NCBI GenBank assembly: GCA_036346395.1
Contig: CM070594.1
Location: 14,417,385-14,481,384 of the forward strand
Direction: 5' to 3'
Source: Hsuehochloa calcarea
Lineage: Eukaryota > Streptophyta > Magnoliopsida > Poales > Poaceae
DNA: 64,000 nucleotides
Below the pieces are notes generated by a model. The model was not told the DNA's origin and ran no database searches. It worked only from the letters and a program-made list of their open reading frames with translations. This document shows, piece by piece, positions 56,131 to 64,000 of this stretch (within the stretch, counting starts at the first letter, position 1; each line of letters begins with the position of its first letter). The translations under genes were made by a program, and so were the position numbers.

Positions 56131-57630
56131 ATGTCGCCGCCGTCTCTGCCCCCGGCGCTCCATCGCGTGCTCTCCCTTCTCCCCCGGATCGCCTCCCCGC
56201 GCCAACTCCTCCAGGCCCACGCCTTCCTCCTCCCCCGCGGTGGCCACCGCCACCCGCGCCTCCTCTCCGCGCTCCTCCTCGCCTCCCTCCGCCTCCCGCT
56301 CCGCCCCCACGCCCACGCCCTCGCCCTCCTACGCCGTCTCCACCCCTCCGTGTCCCTCAATGCCGCCGCCCGCCTCCCCCACCTCCGCGGCACCCTCGGC
56401 CCGCAGCTGCACTCCCTGATCCTCCGCGCCGGCCTTGCCTCCGACGCGCACGTCTCGGCCAGCCTCATACAGGCGTACTGCTCCTGCGGCCGCGTCGCCT
56501 CCGCGGGAAGCGTGTTCGACGAGATGACCGGCAGGGATATATTCGCCTGGAACGTCATGATCGCAGGGTACGTGAGGTCCGGGGACTTGTCCCGCGCGCG
56601 TGAGCTGTTCGATGTTATGCCGGAGAGGAACGTGGTGTCGTGGACGACGGTCATTGGGGCGTACACGCAGATGAGGCGGCCGGAGGAGGCGGTCGAGGTG
56701 TTCCGGAGGATGCAGGTGGAGGATGGGATCAAGCCGGATGGGGTGGCGCTGCTGTCAGTGCTGTCAGCATGCGGGGATCTGGGTGCTGTTGATTTGGGGG
56801 AGTGGGTGCACATGTTCGTGGTGAGGCAGGGGTTATGCCGGGAGATACCACTTATGAATGCGATCATCGACATGTACGTCAAATGTGGGTGTGTTGGGAA
56901 GGCGGTGGAGGTGTTTGAGGGTATGAAGCAGAGGAGCGTTGTGACTTGGACGACGATGATTGCAGGATTTGCGTTGCACGGCCTTGGTTTGAAAGCAATG
57001 GAGATGTTTCGCCGGATGGAGAAGGAGAATGTGGAACCAAATGATGTCACTTTTCTTGCAATCCTGTCAGCGTGTAGCCACATTGGACTGACTAATTTGG
57101 GTCGCTGGTATTTCAAAATCATGGTGTCTCAGTACAGGATTAAGCCGCAAGTTGAGCATTATGGATGCATGGTTGATCTACTCGGTCGTGCTGGTTGTCT
57201 GATGGAGGCTCAAGGTTTAGTTCAGGACATGCCTTTCAAGGCAAATGCAGCAATATGGGGAGCTCTTCTTGCTGCTGCTCGGACCCATGGTGATGCTGAG
57301 CTTGGGGAACAAGCCTTGTTGCATCTAATTGAGCTTGAGCCTGACAACAGTGGGAACTATATTCTCTTGTCCAATATTTATGCAGAACAGGAGAGGTGGG
57401 ATGATGTGAGCAAACTTCGAAAAGCAATGAAAGATAGGGGATTAAGGAATGTGCCGGGGGCAAGCTCTATTGAAGTTGATGGCATGGTTCATGAGTTCAC
57501 TTCCAGAGATGGATCTCATCCTTGCTTACATAAGATATGTGAAGTATTATGTGAGATCAACAATAACATTAAATCCGTTGGCTATGTCGCTGTGCTCCCT
57601 GAAGTACTGCATGATATTGAAGAAGTGTAA
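56131..57630 (+). CDS. Pentatricopeptide repeat protein, PLS class with E/E+ tail (499 aa)
   Basis: Single-exon frame, the normal structure for this family, starting at the first in-frame ATG (MSPPSLPPALHRV). The arginine/proline/alanine-rich N-terminus is a plausible organelle-targeting peptide. PPR motifs run from about residue 106 to 372, for example VSASLIQAYCSCGRVASAGS, AWNVMIAGYVRSGDLSRARE, MNAIIDMYVKCGCVGKAVEV and YGCMVDLLGRAGCLMEAQGL. The E domain follows (AAIWGALLAAARTHGD, NYILLSNIYAEQERWDDVSK; 373-440) and an E+ part (NVPGASSIEVDGMVHEF). There is no DYW cytidine-deaminase domain. By family knowledge such proteins bind organellar RNA, mostly for C-to-U editing with a DYW partner in trans; the RNA target is unknown. 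GC falls sharply from 5' to 3', typical of grasses. Confidence 0.9.
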   Translation: MSPPSLPPALHRVLSLLPRIASPRQLLQAHAFLLPRGGHRHPRLLSALLLASLRLPLRPHAHALALLRRLHPSVSLNAAARLPHLRGTLGPQLHSLILRAGLASDAHVSASLIQAYCSCGRVASAGSVFDEMTGRDIFAWNVMIAGYVRSGDLSRARELFDVMPERNVVSWTTVIGAYTQMRRPEEAVEVFRRMQVEDGIKPDGVALLSVLSACGDLGAVDLGEWVHMFVVRQGLCREIPLMNAIIDMYVKCGCVGKAVEVFEGMKQRSVVTWTTMIAGFALHGLGLKAMEMFRRMEKENVEPNDVTFLAILSACSHIGLTNLGRWYFKIMVSQYRIKPQVEHYGCMVDLLGRAGCLMEAQGLVQDMPFKANAAIWGALLAAARTHGDAELGEQALLHLIELEPDNSGNYILLSNIYAEQERWDDVSKLRKAMKDRGLRNVPGASSIEVDGMVHEFTSRDGSHPCLHKICEVLCEINNNIKSVGYVAVLPEVLHDIEEV

Positions 57631-57704
57631 GGCCACTAAGTAAGAGAATTATTCAGGTCACATGCCAAGTGCGCAGAACTGAAGTTTTAGTGATAGCAAA
57701 ATTG

Positions 57705-57790
57705 ACGGCATGGTTCACGGGTTCACACCTAGAGTGAACGCATCCTTGCATACAGAATATATTTGATGCTTTATATGCCATCAACATTCC
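57705..57790 (+). repeat. Decayed duplicate of the PPR gene 3' coding end
   Basis: GACGGCATGGTTCACGGGTTC at 57706 and the following 80 bases mirror 57478-57560 (GATGGCATGGTTCATGAGTTC...), which encode DGMVHEF of the E+ part. The copy is degenerate with an in-frame TGA and lies in the 3' untranslated region. Confidence 0.75.
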
Positions 57791-58499
57791 TGAAAAAAAA
57801 GAGAGGTAGCATCGATGATTTGATGGTAACCTGAAGTCCACTGATCATGTCCAGTATTTTATGAATTACTTCTTTGTATTGAAGAAAGATGAACTCAGCA
57901 AGTGATATATATTTGCATCGTGGGATACGTGAACAACTGAACATAGATGAAACTCAGAAAAGGATTTTGAGAGTGGGAGGTGGTTGTATACACAAGGTCA
58001 AAACTCAAATTTGATCCTCAATGGAGTAGTCTTTGCATGAGAGATTTGGCATTTTTATGATCCAAACGGACCAAGCATCCAAGCCTTTCAGCTTTGGTTA
58101 CAGGTATGGGAACCATCTACCAGGAGCTTGTTACTTGATATTAACTGATCAGTTGTTTCCTCAGGCTTCTCCTTTGCAACATATATAGAACAAATGGGCC
58201 ACTCCCTTTCCAGCTTTAGCTTAAAATTTGCTCTAGTATAGTTTGTTTTACATTAGTCGTTACTGCATGCATTACCGAGACATGTAAATTATTAGTGGTG
58301 TGTGCAGATGCAAATCACCTGAAATACTTTAGAAATGTAAAACAAATCTTTCTCAGAGTTAGTAAGTGCAATAGCTTCTTTATATGCTGTTGCAGTTACT
58401 GTATGAGAATGATATGTCAAATTCTCATATGATTGTTTGTTCATTCTTACGCTTTCCTTTTTTTTGTCCTGAAAGAATACTTCTGTAATCAAACAAACT
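57791..58499. other. 3' flank of the PPR gene, no gene seen
   Basis: AT-rich with short frames only. Contains likely PPR 3' untranslated sequence. The left boundary of the retrotransposon remnant that follows is not visible. Confidence 0.5.
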
Positions 58500-59148
58500 A
58501 TTTCAGCATCAGATCAGCCGCTGCAGATCCGCCGCTCCAAGCGTTCAAGGCCGCTGCGCTTCTTCCACACTGCGTCTTCGTTGTACTTCTTGTGCATTGC
58601 GCCGCTCTTCTTCTGCACTGCGCCTCTGTTGCGCTTCTTATGCATTGCGTTGCGCTTCTTTTGCACTGTACATTCGTTGCGCTTCTTGTGCACTGCGCCG
58701 CCGCTGTCTTGGGCTACGATCTGCGTCGTCATGCTTCCACCTATTCCTATTCGACTTGATTTGACAGCTCTCTCTATATTTGTTGGTTTCATCATCTTCT
58801 TCGTCGTGTTGCCGCGGTCGACTTTGCTCCCGCACCTTGTGCCTTATGAGCTGTCGCATGACACCGGATGGGAGATCTTTTGATACTCGACATATTTTTC
58901 AAGAGCTGCATGCTACGACGACATTATGAAGACTCGGATTTTGGATTTTTCATATTTTAGTGTCAACCCTTTCCAAATGCAATGTTATTGCATACGCCTT
59001 GCATTTGAGGGGGGGGGGTGTTAGAGATATATTAGAGATATGTTAGAGATAGAATCTATCTCTAACATATCTTTATCTATACCTCTTGTACCCTATATAT
59101 ATTGCCCTTTGGGCCTCTTCAATAATACACACAATTCCTAACAGAGCA
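58500..59148 (+). mobile_element. 3' end of a short-LTR retrotransposon: minisatellite, PPT and 125-bp LTR
   Basis: A G-run (59009-59018) serves as polypurine tract, followed by an LTR from TGTTAGAGATAT at 59019 to TTCCTAACA at 59143. The LTR has internal palindromes (TAGAGATAGA / TCTATCTCTA) and a CCTATATATATT TATA-like string. The LTR abuts a kinesin exon; GAGCA (59144-59148) would be the target duplication. The preceding internal part carries a 48-bp-period minisatellite (58552-58699). No 5' LTR or gag was found, so the left part is deleted. Confidence 0.7.
58552..58699. repeat. 48-bp-period minisatellite (GTTGCGCTTCTTNTGCA)
   Basis: Units begin at 58580, 58628 and 58676 with GTTGYRCTTCTT, exactly 48 bp apart, each made of two related ~24-bp halves ending TGCACTGCGC or similar. 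Confidence 0.85.
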
Positions 59149-61160
59149 TACTGAAAGTGAACAGAAACCTGCTGTTGCTCTCTGAAACTCGATCGAACAG
59201 TGCTTGAATCCCCCGTGCTATGACACCCAGATTTGTAGGCTTGCCTTCCTAATCCACATGGTAAGGATTGTAAGTAAATCATTTGCATTTTCTGTTGGTT
59301 TGGGGTGTTTGGACTCTTCATTTGTACTTTTGTGCGTGGAGGGAGTGATGGAATAAAAGTGTTGGATGGAGCTAATCTTACCATGGTGTAAGTTTTTCCG
59401 CTACCTGTTTGACCATACACAAATATGCAAACGTTATAGCCATCTAAAGCAGATTTTATCACTGGTTCGACTTCAGAAAATACATCCCCTGGAAAAGCAT
59501 ACTATTGTAACTTGACTTGCATTCAAATGATTCGTTGAAAAAGTACAGCTCCAATTAAAGGCAAATTGTTTCAATACCTTGCGTTGAGCATGGGTTGAAA
59601 ACCTTATCAAACTTGTATTGCTTTCTCTTGGTCTCAGCAACTTCTAGAAAAAACATTACTCTCATCCAGGGTGAACAGAGTTCTGGAGCTGTAACTTTCT
59701 TCTTGGTGAAAAGGTCTTATACGACAGAACACTCTTATATTTCCTGGGGAATAAGGCATGACAATTAACAGATAAGTGTATCCATTATTTTTCTTGAAGC
59801 TTATCAACCGAAACACAAATGAATTTATGTGAGTGGTAAATTTGATAACAAAGTTCAACCTTTCAAATCCAAATAATTATTCAGTGCTTGCCGCCTCTGC
59901 AGTGTTATCTGCTTTAGTTGAGCATTCAGTGAAACCAGTTCATCTGTCATATGACCCAAAAAAGACAGGAAATTCTCAGAAATGTTTAGACTTTAGAGGG
60001 CAGAATTAGAACTGCATACCTTGAATCTTTGCAACTTTAGTGTCTGATTCTGTATCATCATGACCAATATTTTGAGTATTATCAACCATTACTTTCATCT
60101 GTGGTTTGGTTGATGACAACTCGTTGACGATGTGAGACACTGATTCAATCCAACTGGGTGTGAGCTACTTGTTGAACCCCATGAGGGATGACAGTGTATC
60201 TGGCAGACTCTGCATGGTTTTTCTAGATCACTTATCCATGTTTGGTGCTATGCAAGCTCTCACCTAGAACCAGTATTTCTTATCTCTATGCTGTTGCTCC
60301 TATTTCCTTGTTTGCTGGTGATTCTGCCTGCCATTTTGGAATGAGGTTATAAGATTAAGCAGAAAGAAAGAGAATGATGTTTTGTTGAAGTCAGACATAA
60401 ATCAAATTGGACTGTTTCAGCACGCCCAATCTTACCACATGTAGTTGACATCCAAGACTTTTGCTATGATTTTCTAACAATTTTTGACCAAGTGTTTTGT
60501 TGCAGTTATACTGGAGAAGGATGCAGAAAGAACGATTTGAAGAAATTTTAAAAGACCATATCTGTAGAAAAACAAGGAGATATTTGTAGTTTGTACCTGC
60601 ACTTCCATTCTCGGTCAAATGTCTACGGAGTGCAAGAGCAAGGAAAATGTTGGATGTGGGAGTTGCCTTTGGAGAGCCCATACATTGCTTAAATCCTTCT
60701 TGGAGTTCCCAGGTCTCTTATCACTTCTAAAGAAAAGGTCAGTTCTACTTCAAGGCCTCCAACTACTGCATTTCCTAGGTTAGATAAAACAGAAACGACC
60801 ATGAAGCAAGATAAAGGAAATAATACATCACTTCTTCTTGCAGAGTAATTCAAGTGTCAAATAAGGCTTTAAAACATTGGAAGAACTTTGCGAAACCTCA
60901 AGTCCTCAACTAGCTCTTTGCACCTTCAAGACAGTTTCTGTGCTCGATATCTATCACCGTGTCACCATCAAAGATGAGAGTGCCCAACCGACACAACTAG
61001 TGAGAGCAGTTCTACATCAAAATATGCAAGTACCTCCTGTTGGTTTCAGCATTTGGAGTCTTTACAGTAGAATCCACCATGGTTGCTACCTCCATAACTG
61101 TTCCTGCAGCTACAGATCAATTAGAGGACTTCGAAGTACTAACCATGGAGCTTGCTGTTT
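59144..61160 (-). pseudogene. Kinesin-14-type motor protein pseudogene (neck plus N-terminal motor half)
   Basis: Exon-like blocks from right to left: LALALRRHLTENGSAG (to 60597); a SKQGNRSNSIEIRNTG block (about 60268-60340); KTMQSLPDTLSSLMGF to a VAKIQ end (60226-60024); DELVSLNAQLKQITLQRRQA ending YLDLK (59946-59861); GNIRVFCRIRPFHQEESYSS (from about 59748) to KFDKVFNPCSTQ (59583); DVFSEVEPVIKSALDGYNVC with the P-loop GQTGSGKT (59492-59384); EGKPTNLGV to RFLFTFSML (59248-59144). The coiled-coil neck before the motor marks minus-end kinesin-14. Disruptions: a TAG at 60167-60165, a frameshift in the six-A run at 59648-59653, and truncation by the retrotransposon at 59143, which removes the rest of the motor. 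Family members move along microtubules; this copy cannot. Confidence 0.85.
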
Positions 61161-61310
61161 CAGTTATATGCTAGATACATAGTGAAGGAAGCTGACAAAA
61201 CAAAGTTTATGTACCATACATGGGATTCTTTGGTCAAGGGAGCTCAAATCCGGTCAGAACCGCGACAGTTTAGTCAGTAGCCCCCTCTCTGTGTGAGTTC
61301 GAGTGTCTGT

Positions 61311-61341
<31 letters not shown>

Positions 61342-61389
61342 CCGTGATGGTGATTATGTATGACATAGCCCATGATATTGTATTCTGTG
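61161..61389. repeat. Spacer with a (GA)n microsatellite
   Basis: A GA run lies at about 61314-61341. No gene seen. The left boundary of the hAT element is placed just after this spacer. Confidence 0.7.
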
Positions 61390-61601
61390 TAGGCCTGGTA
61401 ATGGGGCAGGGTATATCGGGCCGAAAGGGTTGGGTCGGTAAATGGGCTGATTTTGGGTTATATCAAATGAGTAGAAATAAAAAAAGAGTAAGGATAGGAT
61501 TGGGCTAACTTTACATAGGATTGGGCTAGGACTCAAATGAATCAGTAATTTTTGACCGTATATGGGCCGACCCTCTCTCTTAACCCACGGACGGAATAGG
61601 G

Positions 61602-61790
61602 TTGGCGAAGGAAATCCTCACTCATCGCCTCATCGCCTCCTCGGTCGAAGCAAATCTCCCGACTCCCCAGTCCCCACCCTCCCCCGTGAACGCCTGCGCT
61701 GCTTCAAGTGGACGCCGGGTGAGCAGCGCCGCCGGAGGAGGCGGCGGTGGCAAGGAGGCGGACACCAGGCGGCGCTACGTTCCGGTCAGC
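61602..61790 (+). other. GC-rich open segment upstream of the PDC exon
   Basis: The plus-strand frame starts MAKEILTHRLIASSVEANLP and continues with serine/glycine-rich sequence to a donor-like CCG|GTCAGCC at about 61780. It could be a 5' exon, perhaps of chimeric origin, but no family is recognised. Coding status is unsupported apart from the open frame and composition. Confidence 0.3.
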
Positions 61791-61952
61791 CTACTTGGTG
61801 TTCTTGGTTTCTTTGGGATTTTGATTTTGGACACGAAGATGGGACTGGACGGGATAATGCGGGTTCTTCTTGGATTCCTTTGATTTCTTGGGTTCGATCG
61901 GCCGATTCGTGATCTGGTTCGTTGATGGTTGGTTTGCTTGTCTATGGATTCA

Positions 61953-62118
61953 GGCGGCGGTGACCAATCTGGACGACGTGCACGAGCAGATCTATACGGC
62001 CATCACGACGGCGCTGAGGGAGGGCAAGCCGGTGTACCTCAGCATCAGCTGCAATCTCCCCGGGTTACCTCACCCAGCCTTTAGCCGCAATCTCGTCCCC
62101 TTCTTCCTTGCCCCCAGG
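61953..62118 (+). pseudogene. Pyruvate decarboxylase exon fragment
   Basis: After an acceptor-like ATTCAG the sequence encodes VTNLDDVHEQIYTAITTALR, then GKPVYLSISCNLPGLPHPAF and a VPFFLAPR end, followed by a donor-like GTGCC. This is the segment of plant pyruvate decarboxylase (thiamine-diphosphate enzyme converting pyruvate to acetaldehyde) that links the N-terminal PYR domain to the central domain. Only this exon is present; the catalytic glutamate and ThDP-binding motifs are elsewhere in the enzyme. It has some unusual residues (INTNL-type acidic positions altered), consistent with relaxed constraint. Lies between a hAT-like end and a hAT transposase. Confidence 0.8.
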
Positions 62119-62619
62119 TGCCTTTCTCTCCTTTTGATTCACGGGCTTTTCTTGGATCATGGAATTTTCCCCAAAATTTCCAGTAATTGCTATATGCTAT
62201 TTCTTGATTCAAGTTCTATCTACTATGATCATTTCTTTACCCAAAAAAAGGTGTCTGGTTAAATCGATAGTATTGAGATAGTGTAAATTGATACTCCTTT
62301 TAAGTCATCTGATGAATTGAGTCTGTTAATATTGGATTGCAATTTGATGCTGTTTGAAGTCATCTGATGAATTGAGTTTGTTGCAATTTGAAAATGTTCC
62401 GTATGATTTGAATATTTATGTGTACAGATAGCTTGGTAATTCTGTGAACTAAAATATTTTTTCTATGTCTGCATATCCTATCTCATTCAATGTGTTCTCG
62501 GTTCTGGTTCTGTGACTTGGTAACATTGCCGTTAATTACAGTCTCAATTACCAATGGAGAGTTGTGTTGTTCTCTTTTGACTCCAGTTTACTCCTTCAAA
62601 ATTTGAAGACCACGCTGAA
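62119..62619 (+). other. Non-coding segment between PDC exon and hAT transposase
   Basis: AT-rich, intron-like sequence. A ~30-bp string (GTCATCTGATGAATTGAGT) occurs twice, at about 62305 and 62357. No gene seen. Confidence 0.5.
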
Positions 62620-64000
62620 ATGGAGAGGACTGCCTCAATGTCAGAAATTTCAGTTGATAGTCATGACCTTCTCTCGGGTGACCCGCCAAGTCGCACATCA
62701 AAGAAAAGGGCTAAAGTCTGGGAATACGTTGAGTCAGAAACTATAGATGGGAAAGAAAAGGCAGTATGTAAGTACTGTAAGATGAAATTATCTTGTGAAC
62801 CTGGGCAAGGCACTAATCATCTGAATAGGCATATAGGATTTCATTGCCGTAATATTCCACAAGAAGATAGGGATAGATTTCTGGTGAGTTGCAAGAGACA
62901 GGTCATGGATGGGGATCAGTCTCTCTTTGACCCTCAAGTGTGTCGGACATTAATTGCCAAGTTTTTCATTAGTGCAGAGATTGCATTTCGAAAAGCTGAT
63001 GATCCTTATTGGAAGAAGTTACTGAACTACTTCTATCCATCTTTCATAGTAGTTGGTAGGCAAACTATTCGTTCAAACTGTCTTGCACTATATGAAGAGA
63101 AGAAGAAACGGTTGCATGATAGTGTTAAAAAATTGGTCTCCCATATCAATTTGACTGCAGATCTCTGGACATCAAACCAAAACCTAGGGTATCTTGGTGT
63201 CACAGCGCACTATATTGACGAGGAATTCGAGTTTCATAAGGTAATCATAGCATTCAAGCAAACTTCCTTTCCACATACATCTTATGGATGCAATTACCTC
63301 TTGTTTGGTAGAATGAGACTTAATCAGCAAGTTGTTTACATTAACATTGGATAACGCAAGTGTTAATGACAAAGCTGCAAAGGATTTGCGCGACACGTTG
63401 GGTGCTGAAATGTTTCTTAGAGTTGGGGACTTTCATGTAAGGTGTGCTGCTCATGTGCTGAATATCATGGTTCAAGATGGACTAAAGGTGGTTGTTCATG
63501 CAATTGGGAGGGTGCGGGACATTGTTAAAACAGTCACATCCTCACAATCACGAATGCAGATCTTTAATTCAGTTGTTGTGAGATTGGGCCTCAAAACAAA
63601 GTCAGGGCTAGTACTGGATGTCCCTCATAGATGGAACGCAACATATGACATGATCCATAAGGCTTTGGAGTATAAAATTGCTCTCAATAGATATGCTACT
63701 AAGCAATACCATGAAGCTCCAACTGAGGGAGATTGGGCAAAGACTCAAGCTCTTCATGGGTTTTTGTAGGCTTTTAGTGATGCCACAAAGGCATTTTCAG
63801 CATATCGACACCCCACAGCACACCTCCTTTTGAAATTGGTGTTGGCGATTCGAGACGTTTTACTTGATGAAAGGTGGAATGAAGATGAGCTTGTAAAGGA
63901 GATGGCTCGTGTTATGTATGTCAAGTTTGAGAAGTATTAGTCTGAGCCAAATGTTGTGCTTCTTATAGCTGCCGTGTTGGACCCTTCACAGAAATTTGAC
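62620..64000 (+). pseudogene. hAT transposase with BED zinc finger, broken, continues off right edge
   Basis: From ATG 62620 (MERTASMSEIS) the protein has a BED-type zinc finger, about residues 27-75: VWEYVESETIDGKEKAVCKY with C-x2-C (CKYCKMKL) and an H-x4-H-type pair (NHLNRHIGFH). It is followed by the hAT domain (RTLIAKFFISAEIAFRKADD, LTADLWTSNQNLGYLGVTAH). The frame shifts near 63280; the second half (63332-63769) holds LTLDNASVNDKAAKDL, VRCAAHVLNIMVQDGL and PHRWNATYDMIHKALEYK. Stops: TGA at 63314, TAG at 63767 and TAG at 63938. The C-terminal dimerisation domain would lie beyond 64000. Family proteins of the RICESLEEPER type are similar. The decay suggests an inactive copy. Confidence 0.9.

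Larger units (their letters stand above)
61390..64000 (+). mobile_element. Probable hAT transposon carrying host-like exon, runs off right edge
   Basis: TAGGCCTGGTAATGGGGC at 61390 resembles hAT ends of the TAGGGNTG..AATGGG type. Downstream are a GC-rich frame (61602-61790), a pyruvate decarboxylase exon (61953-62118) and a BED-finger hAT transposase relic (62620-64000). The right end is outside the window, so neither the target duplication nor the full length can be checked. Confidence 0.5.

Noticed and set aside
56046..57122. 358-codon minus-strand frame
   Set aside because: Antisense shadow of the GC-rich PPR coding sequence.

Overview
This 64-kb window is nuclear DNA of a flowering plant, most likely a grass. 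The grass assignment rests on CACTA transposon ends packed with TTTGCCGAGTGC-type repeats, a DUF6598-like relic (a grass-expanded domain), a pentatricopeptide gene with a very GC-rich 5' end and AT-richer 3' end, and dense nesting of LTR retrotransposons. There are no operons, ribosome binding sites or CRISPR arrays; I saw no tRNA or rRNA gene. The species cannot be named from the sequence.

Only two genes look intact. A mediator-associated protein 2-like gene (+, 5862-9832, six coding exons by my reading) sits head-to-head with the first exon of a FAD synthase/PAPS-reductase-family gene (-, 5073-5176). A CACTA element that ends at 5063 has inserted a few bases past the end of that exon. An intronless PLS-class pentatricopeptide gene with E/E+ tail lies at 56131-57630. 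Broken genes are an LRR receptor-like protein head (10599-10915), a DUF6598 tail (23041-23400), a kinesin-14 gene broken inside its motor domain (59144-61160, -) and a pyruvate decarboxylase exon (61953-62118) inside a probable hAT element.

Layout: 1-5063 degenerate CACTA element (-); 5064-10350 gene pair; 10354-10915 tandem repeat and LRR fragment; 11104-14103 copia element A (LTR, PBS, gag only); 15061-22425 copia element B (gag-pol, 3' LTR) split by a solo LTR with target duplication ATTAC (19062-21033); 22426-26561 gene relics, an orphan promoter-like region and a 116-bp tandem repeat; 26562-29041 second solo LTR (-) with target duplication CCTGA; 31059-39292 chromodomain gypsy element (-) with a 4.5-kb LTR and a large internal deletion; 40089-40761 a TRIM-like miniature LTR element (-) with target duplication TTTAT; 42440-48194 a 5.7-kb gypsy-type solo LTR (-); 50372-52305 a hAT-type MITE split by a small CACTA element that carries a 75-nt-arm hairpin; 52209-55386 a recent tandem duplication; 55756-61160 PPR gene and kinesin pseudogene; 61390-64000 hAT element with BED-finger transposase relic.

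The window is a record of nested insertions. I found no coherent new multi-gene system. The most informative items are insertions with readable target duplications, the hairpin, the host exon inside the hAT element, and two recombination products: the gypsy LTR-to-RT junction and the 1.34-kb tandem duplication.
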